A DNA stretch of 64,000 nt from Paenarthrobacter nicotinovorans (GTDB lineage: Bacteria; Actinomycetota; Actinomycetes; Actinomycetales; Micrococcaceae): positions 105,365 through 169,364 of the forward strand of contig NZ_SZVS01000012.1 in assembly GCF_007670255.1 (NCBI RefSeq). Direction: 5' to 3'. The number at the start of each line of letters is the position of its first letter. Within the stretch, counting starts at the first letter, position 1. Both the position numbers and the translations under genes were made by a program. Shown here in pieces: positions 51,414 to 59,997 of this stretch. Under the pieces are notes generated by a model. That model was not told the origin of the DNA. It was given only the letters and a program-made list of their open reading frames with translations, and searched no databases.

Positions 51414-52456
51414 CCCAGCTCCACACAGCAACAACAACGGCGAGCGCCACAGCTACGGCGCCTTTCCTCGAGGTCCGCGACCTGACCGTGAAATTCCCTA
51501 CGGATGACGGCGTTGTCTCCGCAGTGAACGGCATGGACTTCACGCTGGATCGCGGCCAGACCCTTGGCATCGTGGGTGAATCCGGCTCCGGAAAGTCCGT
51601 CACCAGCCAGGCACTCATGGGCCTGTTGAAAGGCACGTCGGCAAAGGTGACCGGCCAGGCGATGTTCCAGGGCAAGGACCTTGTTTCCCTGCCCGAATCC
51701 GCCATGCGCCAGCTCCGCGGCCGCAACATCGGCATGATCTTCCAGGATCCGCTCTCGGCCCTCCACCCCTTCTACACGGTGGGGCACCAGATCGCAGAGG
51801 CGTACCTGGTCCATAACAAGGCGAGCAAGAAGCAGGCCCGGGCTGCCGCCGTCGACATGCTGGGACGGGTGGGAATTCCCAGCCCGGAGCAGCGCTTCGA
51901 CGAGTACCCGCACCATTTCTCGGGGGGCATGCGGCAGCGCGCCATGATCGCGATGGCGTTGATTTGCGAGCCCGAACTCCTGATCGCGGATGAGCCCACC
52001 ACAGCCTTGGATGTAACGGTCCAAGCCCAGATCCTGGATCTCATGTCAGAGCTCCAGGAGGAGACCAACTCGGCGCTCATCCTCATCACGCACGACCTCG
52101 GCGTCGTGGCCGAGGTCTGCGACAACGTTCTGGTCATGTACGGCGGCCAGTGCGTCGAGTCCGGGACGGTGGACGAAGTCTTCTACGACACCCAGCACCC
52201 GTACACCTTGGGCCTGCTCAACTCAATGCCGACGCTCACCGGCGACGCAAGCCAGCTGACACCCATCCCCGGCCAGCCGCCGTCGCTCCTTGACCTGCCC
52301 AAGGGCTGCATTTTCAGCGCACGGTGCCAATACGCCGATCTCGCCGGCGACGGCGTCTGCGCCAGCCAGCGGCCCGGACTCCGCGTCGAAGATGGGCACG
52401 GCAAGCGCTGCCACCTGAGCGGCCCGCAGATCATCACCATCCGGAATTCCCGTTAG
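51410..52456 (+). CDS. Opp/Dpp-type ABC ATPase (DppD-like)
   Basis: A 348-residue ATPase starting inside the DppB stop (ATGA). Motifs are VGESGSGKSVTSQA (Walker A), QDPLSALHPFYTVG (Q-loop), FSGGMRQRAMIAMALI (signature), LLIADEPTTALDVT (Walker B) and LITHDLGVVAEV (switch). The oligopeptide-type C-terminal region has a cysteine-bearing stretch, PKGCIFSARCQYAD. It pairs with the next gene. Confidence 0.93.
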   Translation: MTQLHTATTTASATATAPFLEVRDLTVKFPTDDGVVSAVNGMDFTLDRGQTLGIVGESGSGKSVTSQALMGLLKGTSAKVTGQAMFQGKDLVSLPESAMRQLRGRNIGMIFQDPLSALHPFYTVGHQIAEAYLVHNKASKKQARAAAVDMLGRVGIPSPEQRFDEYPHHFSGGMRQRAMIAMALICEPELLIADEPTTALDVTVQAQILDLMSELQEETNSALILITHDLGVVAEVCDNVLVMYGGQCVESGTVDEVFYDTQHPYTLGLLNSMPTLTGDASQLTPIPGQPPSLLDLPKGCIFSARCQYADLAGDGVCASQRPGLRVEDGHGKRCHLSGPQIITIRNSR

Positions 52457-52463
52457 GACTGCC

Positions 52464-53486
52464 ATGGAACAGCAAGCAATTCTCCAGGTAGAGAACCTGC
52501 AGAAACATTTTCCGCTGAAGGGCGGCCTCCTTCCGGGCGCCGCCAAACGTTCGGTCAAAGCGGTCGACGGCGTATCGTTCAGTCTCGCTCGAGGCCAGAC
52601 TTTGGGGCTGGTCGGTGAGTCCGGATGCGGCAAGTCGACCACCGGACGCATGGTGGCCCGGCTACTGGATCCGACCGGCGGACGAATCCATGTGGACGGC
52701 GAGGACATCAGCCAGCTGCGCGGCCGGGACCTGTACAACTTCCGGCGCAAGGTCCAGATGATCTTCCAGGACCCTTTCGCATCCCTGAACCCGCGGCAAT
52801 CCGTGGGGACCGCCATCGCGGCTCCCATGGTGGCGCAGAAGATCAACCCGCCCGGCGGACTGAAGAACAGGGTCAAGGAACTCCTGGACCAGGTGGGACT
52901 GAAGCCGGAGCACTACAACCGCTTCCCCCATGAATTTTCCGGCGGGCAGCGGCAGCGGGTGGGCATCGCCCGGGCCATATCACTGAACCCGTCGGTGATC
53001 GTGTGCGACGAACCTGTGTCCGCCTTGGACGTTTCAGTCCAGGCGCAGGTAGTGAACCTGCTCCAGCAAATCCAGCGGGACACCGGGGTTTCCTACATCT
53101 TCATCGCCCACGATCTCTCTGTGGTCCGGCACATCTCCCACGAAGTCGCTGTTATGTACTTGGGCAGGATCGTGGAACAAGGACCCCGTGATGCTTTGTT
53201 CGGCAACCCCTTGCACCCCTATACCAAGGCCCTGCTGTCCGCGGTCCCGCTGCCGGATCCGCGTGCTGCCCGGGATCAGGTGAAGGTGCGGCTCCGGGGT
53301 GATCTTCCCTCTCCCGCCAATCCGCCGAGCGGATGCGTCTTCCGGACCCGTTGCCCGCTGATTGGCACGCTGCCGGAGGAACAACGCCGGCGCTGCATCG
53401 ACTCGATTCCTGCACCGGCCACCCTCGCTGCGCTGGCCTGCCACCACGTGGACAATGCCACGAAAGTCTTGACCGCCGCGCAATAA
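52464..53486 (+). CDS. Opp/Dpp-type ABC ATPase (DppF-like)
   Basis: A 340-residue ATPase, 7 bp after the previous gene. Motifs are VGESGCGKSTTGRM (Walker A), QDPFASLNPRQSVG (Q-loop), FSGGQRQRVGIARAIS (signature), VIVCDEPVSALDVS (Walker B) and FIAHDLSVVRHI. The C-terminal segment PSGCVFRTRCPL carries the usual cysteines. It forms the second nucleotide-binding subunit of the importer. Confidence 0.93.
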   Translation: MEQQAILQVENLQKHFPLKGGLLPGAAKRSVKAVDGVSFSLARGQTLGLVGESGCGKSTTGRMVARLLDPTGGRIHVDGEDISQLRGRDLYNFRRKVQMIFQDPFASLNPRQSVGTAIAAPMVAQKINPPGGLKNRVKELLDQVGLKPEHYNRFPHEFSGGQRQRVGIARAISLNPSVIVCDEPVSALDVSVQAQVVNLLQQIQRDTGVSYIFIAHDLSVVRHISHEVAVMYLGRIVEQGPRDALFGNPLHPYTKALLSAVPLPDPRAARDQVKVRLRGDLPSPANPPSGCVFRTRCPLIGTLPEEQRRRCIDSIPAPATLAALACHHVDNATKVLTAAQ

Positions 53487-53523
53487 CCGGCAGTCAATGG
53501 ATTCACAACCGAAGGAGCAACCA

Positions 53524-54768
53524 TTGAATACCCTGATCCGCGCCGTCCGCCCCTGGGGGCAGGCCCTCAGCGACGTCACCCTGGCCTCAGGCGAAGCGGG
53601 CGGCGTCGAAGCGGGCGGCAAGATCACCGCCGTCGAACCGCATGACCCGTCACGCGTCATTCCAGGTGACGTGACCGTAGTGGAAGGCCGTGGGCGCTTG
53701 CTGCTGCCGTCCTTCTCCGACGTGCACGTCCACTTGGATTCCACCCGGATCGGCTTGCCGTTCCGTGAGCACACCGGCGGCCCGGGTGTGTGGACCATGA
53801 TGATGAACGACCGGCAGAACTGGCGCAACGCCGAGGTGCCCTTGCAGGACCGGGTGAACGACACCCTGGGCCGGATGATCGCGCGGGGCACCACCCGGGT
53901 GCGTTCCTACGCCCAGGTCGACGTGGACTGCCGTCTTGAGCGTTTCGACGCCGTTGCTGCCGCCAAGGAGAAGTTCGCGGCGCAGGCGTCCGTGGACATC
54001 ATTGCCTTCCCGCAGGCCGGCCTGTTGCTGGAGGAGGGCACCGTGGAACTCATGGAAGAAGCCCTCAAAGCCGGGGCCAACGTGATGGGCGGAATTGATC
54101 CTTGCAGTTTGGACCGGGATCCGGCCAGGCACCTGGACATCGTGTTCGGGCTGGCTGAGAAATACCAGGTTCCCATCGATATCCACCTCCACGAACCGGG
54201 CGAGCTGGGGGTCTTCAGCACCGATCTGGTACTGGAGCGCACCCGCGCATTGGGCATGCAGGGCAAGGTGACCATGTCCCATGCCTACCAGCTGGGCAGC
54301 GTTAATGAGGCCACCACCCGGAGGTTGATTGATGCCTTCGCGGAGCTTGACGTCTCCCTGGCTTCGGTTGCTCCCGCTGCCGCCGGTCAGCTGCCCATAC
54401 CTCTGCTGACCGAGGCCGGGGTCCGCCTTGGCCTGGGCGAGGACGGTCAGCGCGACTATTGGTCCCCCTACGGCAATACCGACATGCTGGACCGAACCTG
54501 GCAGCTGGCCTTCACGCACGGTTTCCGGAAGGACGAGCTGATTGAGCACTGCCTGGCGATCGCCACCGTCGGTGGTGCCAGCATTCTGGACCCCGGCGCG
54601 ACCAGGCTGAAGGACAGCGCCCACCGTCCCGGCGTCGAGGTCGGCGATCCCGCGGAGCTGCTCCTGGTGGACGGGGAAACCGTGGCCTCCACGGTGATGG
54701 ACCGGGGCAAGGACCGCACGGTCATTCATGCCGGTCGCGTTGTGGCGGACCAGCTGGACCTCGTTTAG
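53524..54768 (+). CDS. Cytosine deaminase-like amidohydrolase
   Basis: About 414 residues from the TTG at 53524, which has AAGGAG 8 bp before it; the in-frame ATG at 53497 lacks a site. The metal set is complete: SDVHVHLD (HxH), IDIHLHEPGELG, TMSHAYQLGS and GLGEDGQRDYWSPYG with the late Asp. The order and the EDGQRDYW block are close to CodA/cytosine deaminase-like proteins. It is the last gene of the importer operon and probably deaminates or hydrolyses the imported compound. The substrate cannot be told from sequence. Confidence 0.85.
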   Translation: MNTLIRAVRPWGQALSDVTLASGEAGGVEAGGKITAVEPHDPSRVIPGDVTVVEGRGRLLLPSFSDVHVHLDSTRIGLPFREHTGGPGVWTMMMNDRQNWRNAEVPLQDRVNDTLGRMIARGTTRVRSYAQVDVDCRLERFDAVAAAKEKFAAQASVDIIAFPQAGLLLEEGTVELMEEALKAGANVMGGIDPCSLDRDPARHLDIVFGLAEKYQVPIDIHLHEPGELGVFSTDLVLERTRALGMQGKVTMSHAYQLGSVNEATTRRLIDAFAELDVSLASVAPAAAGQLPIPLLTEAGVRLGLGEDGQRDYWSPYGNTDMLDRTWQLAFTHGFRKDELIEHCLAIATVGGASILDPGATRLKDSAHRPGVEVGDPAELLLVDGETVASTVMDRGKDRTVIHAGRVVADQLDLV

Positions 54769-54852
54769 CTGTTGCCGAACCCGCTCTTGCACGGAGCTCT
54801 GGCCGTCGTACGGTGAGGACTCCGCGTAAGGGCGGGTTCTTTGCTGTCCGGC

Positions 54853-55338
54853 CTACTCGCTCCGCGCCGTGGGTGCTCCATCCATCGGGGTCCACCACGT
54901 ATCCGGCGGCGTAACCGTGAACCGGCGTCCGGTCACGGAAGAGGGAATGATCCTGATGAACTGGTCCTTCTGGCCCGCCTCCCAAGGGAAAAGCAGGAGG
55001 CCGATGGTATCCAGCACTTCCTGCGTCAGGCTCACAGCGGTGGCTTGTCCCTTGACGACTACGCTCCAGGCCACTCCGGTTTCAGGATTCACGCCGTCGG
55101 CCTCGATGGCGACAGGGGTATCGCTGAGTGCCGCGTGCAGCTTGGTGCCTTCTCCTGTCCGGAACACCATGGTGCCGTGGTCCACTTTGTAGTTCACGGG
55201 AAAAATGTCCGGGTGGTGGTCCACCACCACAGCCAGCCGGCCCACCGAAACGCTGCGGAGCAGCTCCCAGCATTCGTTGGTTTCAAGGATCTCCGTAGCC
55301 GGGCTACTTGGCTGGTTCGTCGATGATGAGTTGCTCAT
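54853..55338 (-). CDS. Pyridoxamine 5'-phosphate oxidase-like flavin-binding protein
   Basis: A 161-residue protein of the PPOX-like split-barrel family, with ECWELLRSVSVGRLAVVVDHHPDIFPVNYKVDHGTMVFRTGEGTKLHAAL, the usual block for flavin binding and dimer contact. Such proteins often bind FMN or F420 and reduce small molecules, but many have no known substrate. The gene starts 35 bp inside the end of the MFS gene on the same strand and so is its operon partner. Confidence 0.85.
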   Translation of the reverse strand: MSNSSSTNQPSSPATEILETNECWELLRSVSVGRLAVVVDHHPDIFPVNYKVDHGTMVFRTGEGTKLHAALSDTPVAIEADGVNPETGVAWSVVVKGQATAVSLTQEVLDTIGLLLFPWEAGQKDQFIRIIPSSVTGRRFTVTPPDTWWTPMDGAPTARSE

Positions 55339-56650
55339 ACCGCGAGGATACGCCGCTGGATTGCCCTCTGACAGTCCCGGTACCGACGCTCACCAAAGGC
55401 CCGCGGATGGCGAAGAAGCCGGCGACGGCGAGCACCACCGCTTCCGCGGCCAGCACGCAGAAGGTTACCTCCCAGCCTCCGCTCATCTCGTGCAGCAGGC
55501 CTGCCAGCAACGGACCCAACGAGGCCAGCGCGAAGCCAAACCCTTGGCTCATGGCGGACAGTTTCCCGGCCGACTCCGGTCCGGCTGATCGAATCACCAT
55601 CAAGGCCATGCCGAGTCCGAACCCGGCGCTTTGCACAACCCCCAGGATCCCCACTGCCAGGAACTGGAGCTCCGCAGGCGCCGCCAGAACACCCAGCAGT
55701 GCCGCAGCCACCGAGAGTCCCAGCCCCGGCGCCAGGATCCGAAGGATCGCAGGCCGGCTGGCCAGGACGGGAGCCAGCAGGCTGGCCGGGAGTCCGGCGA
55801 GGCTGAACCAAGCAAGGAGTGCAGCGGCATCGGCAGGGCCAAGGCCACGGGACACCAGGTAGACCGCCAGCCAGGATGTGATGGCGAAGTACAGCATGGC
55901 CTGGAGGCCAAAGAAGGCCGTCACGGCCCACGCGGTGGGTTGCCTTCTGAGCGGAGCGCTAACGTCCGACGGCGGGACGTCCGACGGCGCTCCTGGCGCG
56001 CCGTCCCCCTTGGCGCCGACCGCCGTGGTGACGGAGGCGGACGAGGCGAGTGCCGCCGTCGGACGCCCTCCAGAGCGGTGGATCAGGAACGCACCGATGA
56101 GGGCCGGTACCGCCCACACCGCCAGGGCTGAAGCAAGATTGCCGCCGAAGGCCAGTTCCAGGGGTTGGACCAGGCCGGCACCGAGCGCAGCGCCCAGACC
56201 GAATCCCATGGTGCACAGCCCCGTCCACCAGCCGGTCCCCCTGTTGGCCTTGACGATCTGGGGCACCAGCACGCTGGCGGTCATGATGGACATACCAGCC
56301 AGGAAGGTCCCGGGCAACAGGAGTGCAGGTACGGTCGAGCGGACAATCAATGCTGCCGCCAATACCATCAGCGCGACGGCGACGGGCCGGCCGGTCCCGA
56401 GGCGTCGGGCCAACCACGGTCCGATCGGCCCGGACACGCCGAAAGCCAACACAGGCAGGGTGCCCAGCAGGGGCAGCAGAGCCGGATCCAGGCCGAACAC
56501 CCCGGGCACCTGCGCCATGACGCCCGCGACTGTGGTGATGGCGGGACGGAGATTGACAGACACCAGCACCAAGGCGAGCAACACCAGAGCCGTAGGGACG
56601 TGGGAGCGACGTCCCGAAGATTGGGGCACCGCCCGGCGCTGTTCTGACAC
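55304..56650 (-). CDS. CynX/NimT-type MFS transporter
   Basis: About 448 residues from the GTG at 56650, preceded by GAGGAG. Twelve membrane segments are visible, starting VPTALVLLALVLVSVNLRPAITTV, a typical CynX start (NLRPAI). Family members carry cyanate, 2-nitroimidazole and other small anions or amides; the direction here is unknown. An alternative TTG start inside the operator palindrome is rejected. It is expressed from a promoter with a perfect TGGTATACCA operator and overlaps the PPOX-like gene. Confidence 0.87.
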   Translation of the reverse strand: MSEQRRAVPQSSGRRSHVPTALVLLALVLVSVNLRPAITTVAGVMAQVPGVFGLDPALLPLLGTLPVLAFGVSGPIGPWLARRLGTGRPVAVALMVLAAALIVRSTVPALLLPGTFLAGMSIMTASVLVPQIVKANRGTGWWTGLCTMGFGLGAALGAGLVQPLELAFGGNLASALAVWAVPALIGAFLIHRSGGRPTAALASSASVTTAVGAKGDGAPGAPSDVPPSDVSAPLRRQPTAWAVTAFFGLQAMLYFAITSWLAVYLVSRGLGPADAAALLAWFSLAGLPASLLAPVLASRPAILRILAPGLGLSVAAALLGVLAAPAELQFLAVGILGVVQSAGFGLGMALMVIRSAGPESAGKLSAMSQGFGFALASLGPLLAGLLHEMSGGWEVTFCVLAAEAVVLAVAGFFAIRGPLVSVGTGTVRGQSSGVSSRYEQLIIDEPAK

Positions 56651-56670
56651 GTCGATCTCCTCATGGCTTC

Positions 56671-56715
56671 TTTGGTATACCAAACAAGAGTATGGGTTGA
56701 TCGCTTGGATGTAAA
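56671..56715 (-). promoter_or_regulatory. Promoter with perfect GntR-type operator for the MFS gene
   Basis: On the minus strand TTTACA (56715-56710), a 17-bp spacer and TACTCT (56692-56687) are followed at the start site by TTTGGTATACCAAA (56671-56684), a perfect 14-bp palindrome. The layout matches the importer promoter at 47447-47489. Confidence 0.75.
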
Positions 56716-56813
56716 TCCGCGTTATTGCGCGAGGTTAACCTGACGTTCACTCGACCGCGAGTAAACTTGGGATACCACTGAGAATCAGTGCTGGAGTGCC
56801 CCTCGCCCGCGGG

Positions 56814-57638
56814 TCACTGCATGCCAGCAGAAGGAACAGGAACCGTGAGCTGTTCAACGGCGATCCCACCGCCGATGACGAACTCCCCCACCACTTTCTT
56901 GCCGTTGACGTCATACACGGGAATCGCCACGGACTTCCCCGCCCGTGCCTCCTGCCAAGCCAAAGCATCGGCAGGGCTCCTGAAGGTCTTCATCGCAGCC
57001 GTCCCGTCCGCCTCTTCCAGATCCGTTCTGTACACGTAGCCCCGCGTTTCATTGGTCGCAATCACAGCGATCAGGTCCGGCGCCCCTTTTTCGTTCTCCA
57101 TGCCGTAGGTCTTTCCGTCATCGTTAACGGCCCATTCAGTTGTTTCCTGATTGACGTACTTTGCAGTGATCTTCCAGCGCGTGTTGGAGCCAGTGGAAAT
57201 CGTCAGGGTCGTCCGGCCAGGTATGAGCGGGCTGATTCCCCGGGAGGTGTAGGGGCCCCGGACAAGGTCCTCGCTGGTGCAGCCAAGGCCAGCTCCCCCG
57301 TCGCCGATTTTGAGGAATCCAGGTGAAAGGCACGTGAGCTCCATTTGAATACCTGTGGTGCCGGCAGGCGGTTCGCCGAGGTCGACGGTGGCTGTTCCTT
57401 CATAGCTCCCCGAGACGGGCGCGGAGAGGGACGTCACTTGCTGGCTCCCCGGCATCACGAAATATCCTGCCGCCGCTGCGCCTACACCGCCCAAGAGCCC
57501 GACGCCCACCACGCAGCCTGCTCCCAACCAAAACCGCATGTGCTTGCGTTTTCGGGACGGGGAGGCCTTGTGAACCCGTGCGACCAGCTCTGAGCGCAGG
57601 GCCCTACTCAACAATTCATCCGGCTGTAACTGGCTCAT
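56814..57638 (-). CDS. Membrane-anchored partner of the ECF sigma factor
   Basis: About 274 residues from the ATG at 57638, 4 bp inside the end of the sigma factor gene. A cytoplasmic part of about 45 residues (LLSRALRSELVARVHKASPSRKRKHMRF) is followed by one helix, LGAGCVVGVGLLGGVGAAAAGYF, and a beta-rich outside region (GSYEGTATVDLGEPPAGTTGIQMELTCL). This is the layout of an anti-sigma factor, but no zinc-binding HxxxCxxC is seen in the short cytoplasmic part. It is either an atypical anti-sigma factor or a sensor. Confidence 0.65.
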   Translation of the reverse strand: MSQLQPDELLSRALRSELVARVHKASPSRKRKHMRFWLGAGCVVGVGLLGGVGAAAAGYFVMPGSQQVTSLSAPVSGSYEGTATVDLGEPPAGTTGIQMELTCLSPGFLKIGDGGAGLGCTSEDLVRGPYTSRGISPLIPGRTTLTISTGSNTRWKITAKYVNQETTEWAVNDDGKTYGMENEKGAPDLIAVIATNETRGYVYRTDLEEADGTAAMKTFRSPADALAWQEARAGKSVAIPVYDVNGKKVVGEFVIGGGIAVEQLTVPVPSAGMQ

Positions 57639-58216
57639 GATCGGTCGCCTTCCAATGCAGGTGCTGACTGAAACGTGCCCCATGCCGCTTTCATCCTTTG
57701 ACGCGCACGGTGCATCCGGGTTTTGGCGGCCGCGGGCGTCAGGTCCAACACTTTCGCGGCCTCGGCGATGGTGTAATCCTCGAAGATGACCAGGCTCACG
57801 AGGTGCAGGTCAAGATTGTTGAGCGTGCCCAGTGCCCGCGCAGCGTCCTGGTCCATCTCCTTTTGGAGCACGAACTCATCCGAGGCCGTACTCGCCGCTT
57901 CGGATCTCGGCAGGGAGTCGAGCAATTTCCTGTAACGGAACATGGCCCTCTTGCTGTTCCGGGCGATATTCGTGGTTGTTACCAGCAGCCACGGAAGCAC
58001 CGATCCCTCGACCAGCCGAACTTTGGCCCTGCACCGCCACAGTTCAAGAAATGCCGTGGACATGATGTCTTCGGCTTCGGTCCGGTCTGCAGCCAGCCGA
58101 TAAGCGTGGCGGAAGATCCGGTCCCGGTGCCGATCGAACAGCAGTCCGAAGGAGGCACCGTCGCCCCTCAGGCTTTCCTGCCACAGCCGAAAATCCCCGG
58201 CCTCATTGTTCCCCAT
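57635..58216 (-). CDS. ECF-type RNA polymerase sigma factor
   Basis: About 193 residues from the ATG at 58216. Region 2 is DRIFRHAYRLAADRTEAEDIMSTAFLELW followed by GSVLPWLLVTTTNIARNSKR; region 4 is LHLVSLVIFEDYTIAEAAKVLDLTPAAAKTRMHRARQRMKAA. There is no region 3, as in ECF sigma factors. It overlaps the downstream membrane-protein gene by 4 bp, which is the usual sigma/anti-sigma arrangement. The genes it controls are not known. Confidence 0.88.
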   Translation of the reverse strand: MGNNEAGDFRLWQESLRGDGASFGLLFDRHRDRIFRHAYRLAADRTEAEDIMSTAFLELWRCRAKVRLVEGSVLPWLLVTTTNIARNSKRAMFRYRKLLDSLPRSEAASTASDEFVLQKEMDQDAARALGTLNNLDLHLVSLVIFEDYTIAEAAKVLDLTPAAAKTRMHRARQRMKAAWGTFQSAPALEGDRS

Positions 58217-58302
58217 GCCCTGTATTGTCCGGGAGCCGGCAAAAGGTTTCACACCTTCGGAAAGTTCTGAAACCTGTCCCGGCTCCCGCGCAGCGTCTGA
58301 CG

Positions 58303-59763
58303 CTAGATGGCCTTCCCCGGATTCAGGATTCCCTGCGGATCAAACAGCTCTTTGATCCTGCGCTGCAGCTCGCGCACCGGTTCAGGCTGCTCCAGCCCGA
58401 GCCACCGCAGCTTGTACTGACCTACCCCATGCTCACCGGTGATGGTGCCACCCATCTCCAGGCCCACACGGATCGATTCGTCCAGGGCAGCATTGAGTCG
58501 CACCAAGGCATCGGCGTCTGTTGCGGGATCGACCCGGTCCATCCAGAACGTTGGGTGCAGGTTACCGTCGCCGGCGTGGGCCACCACTTTGAGGTTGACC
58601 TCGAAGCGCTTGGCCATTGCCTCGAGCGAGGCTACGAAGTCCACAAGGCGTGACCGCGGCACGGCGATGTCCTCGCCCACCCTGAACTCATCGTCCACCT
58701 CCACGCCGCGGCTGTTGCGGCGCAGTTCCACCAGCATTTCGGCCTCGGCGCTGGCTTCCGTGGTCACTGTGGCGCCGCCTGCGGCGAGAACCTGCCGGAC
58801 GACGTCGGCCTCTGCAGCCGCACCGAAACCGTCGGTTTGGATCAGGAGCAACGACTTGCCACGCTTTTGCAGATCCCCTCCGTGGAGTTCATCAAGCTGG
58901 ACCAGTGTTCCGTTGTCGAGCAATTCCATGATGGCTGGCTGCACGCGCGCCTTCCCCACGGCCAGGACGCCCGCGGCGGCACTCCAGAAGTCCTGGTAGA
59001 ACGCCGCGATGGTGTGGACCTCCCGCGGCAGGTACTTCAGCCGGACGGTCACCCCCACCACGATGCCGAGGGTTCCTTCCGAGCCCACCAGCAGCGCCGT
59101 GAGGTCGTAGCCGGCCACGCCTTTGAAGGTCTGGTGGCCGGTGTGCATCAGTGACCCATCGGCCATGACAACGTCCAAGGCCAACACCGAGTCGCGTGTC
59201 ACCCCGTATTTGGCGCAGCGGAGCCCTCCGGCGTTGGTGGCGACGTTGCCGCCAATGGTGGACATTTTGTAACTTGCCGGGTCGGGGGCATACATCAGGC
59301 CGTATTCGGCGGCGGCGGCGTTCAGGTCGGCGTTGATGACGCCGGGTTCGACGACGGCGGTCTCGTCATCGGGGTTAAGGTCCAGAATGCGGTTCATCCG
59401 CTCCAGGCTCAGGACGATGCAGCCTTCGGTGGCGTGGGCCCCTCCGGACACACCGGTTCCGGCCCCGCGGGCGACGATCGGCACCTGGTGCGCGGCACAG
59501 CTTCGAACCACGTGCTGCACGTCCGTCACCGATTCGGCCCACACAACGGCGAGCGGCAGGTGCCGCTCCACCATTGGCCCTTGATCGACCGAGTAGACCG
59601 TCAGGGTTTCTTCGTCCCGGGCTACCTGCCTGGCCTCGAGGCCGCTGGCGAGCCCGTCCAGGAAGGCCCCACGTTCAGTGCGCGCCCCGGCGTTTGCCTC
59701 ACCCATGGTGCGGCTTCTGATGCTTTCTGCTGATGTTCCGGCGATGGCCGTTTCGTCCGACAA
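58303..59763 (-). CDS. FAD-binding oxidase, GlcD/D-lactate dehydrogenase type
   Basis: About 486 residues from the TTG at 59763, which is preceded by GGAGGG; an ATG at 59706 is the alternative. The PCMH-type FAD domain shows PIVARGAGTGVSGGAHATEG and PDPASYKMSTIGGNVATNAGGLRCAKYG. The C-terminal FAD-oxidase domain has VVAHAGDGNLHP and GEHGVGQYK with catalytic His residues. It oxidises a 2-hydroxyacid such as glycolate or D-lactate. GlcE and GlcF partners are absent, so it is a single-subunit form. Confidence 0.87.
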   Translation of the reverse strand: MSDETAIAGTSAESIRSRTMGEANAGARTERGAFLDGLASGLEARQVARDEETLTVYSVDQGPMVERHLPLAVVWAESVTDVQHVVRSCAAHQVPIVARGAGTGVSGGAHATEGCIVLSLERMNRILDLNPDDETAVVEPGVINADLNAAAAEYGLMYAPDPASYKMSTIGGNVATNAGGLRCAKYGVTRDSVLALDVVMADGSLMHTGHQTFKGVAGYDLTALLVGSEGTLGIVVGVTVRLKYLPREVHTIAAFYQDFWSAAAGVLAVGKARVQPAIMELLDNGTLVQLDELHGGDLQKRGKSLLLIQTDGFGAAAEADVVRQVLAAGGATVTTEASAEAEMLVELRRNSRGVEVDDEFRVGEDIAVPRSRLVDFVASLEAMAKRFEVNLKVVAHAGDGNLHPTFWMDRVDPATDADALVRLNAALDESIRVGLEMGGTITGEHGVGQYKLRWLGLEQPEPVRELQRRIKELFDPQGILNPGKAI

Positions 59764-59866
59764 GACATTCCCTCCACATGAGCAACGCGGACACGCCAAA
59801 CCGGCAGTCTTCGCAGTCGTCAGGCCAGTCTAGCCAGAGCATCGCGGATGCTTTCAGGGCCGCATC

Positions 59867-59880
59867 TGCAAACGTTTCCA
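59867..59880. promoter_or_regulatory. LacI-type operator, distal copy for the GH13 gene
   Basis: TGCAAACGTTTCCA; the minus strand reads TGGAAACGTTTGCA and matches TGGAAGCGTTTACA at 59954-59967 in 12 of 14 positions. It lies 87 bp from the proximal copy, a distance that allows looping. Confidence 0.65.
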
Positions 59881-59953
59881 CCAGTCCGACTGTCACGCTG
59901 CACGCAATGCGGCGTGCATAGTCAAAAGCTTGTAATAACAGCAGCCTTAGCAC

Positions 59954-59991
59954 TGGAAGCGTTTACAATTTTGGTGATCCTCTTCTACGAT
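59954..59991 (+). promoter_or_regulatory. Promoter and proximal LacI operator of the GH13 gene
   Basis: Operator TGGAAGCGTTTACA (59954-59967) overlaps the -35 TTTACA (59962-59967). The -10 is TACGAT (59986-59991), with an 18-bp spacer. Transcription would start at about 59998, the A of the start codon, so the mRNA is probably leaderless. Confidence 0.65.
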
Positions 59992-59997
59992 GACTCC

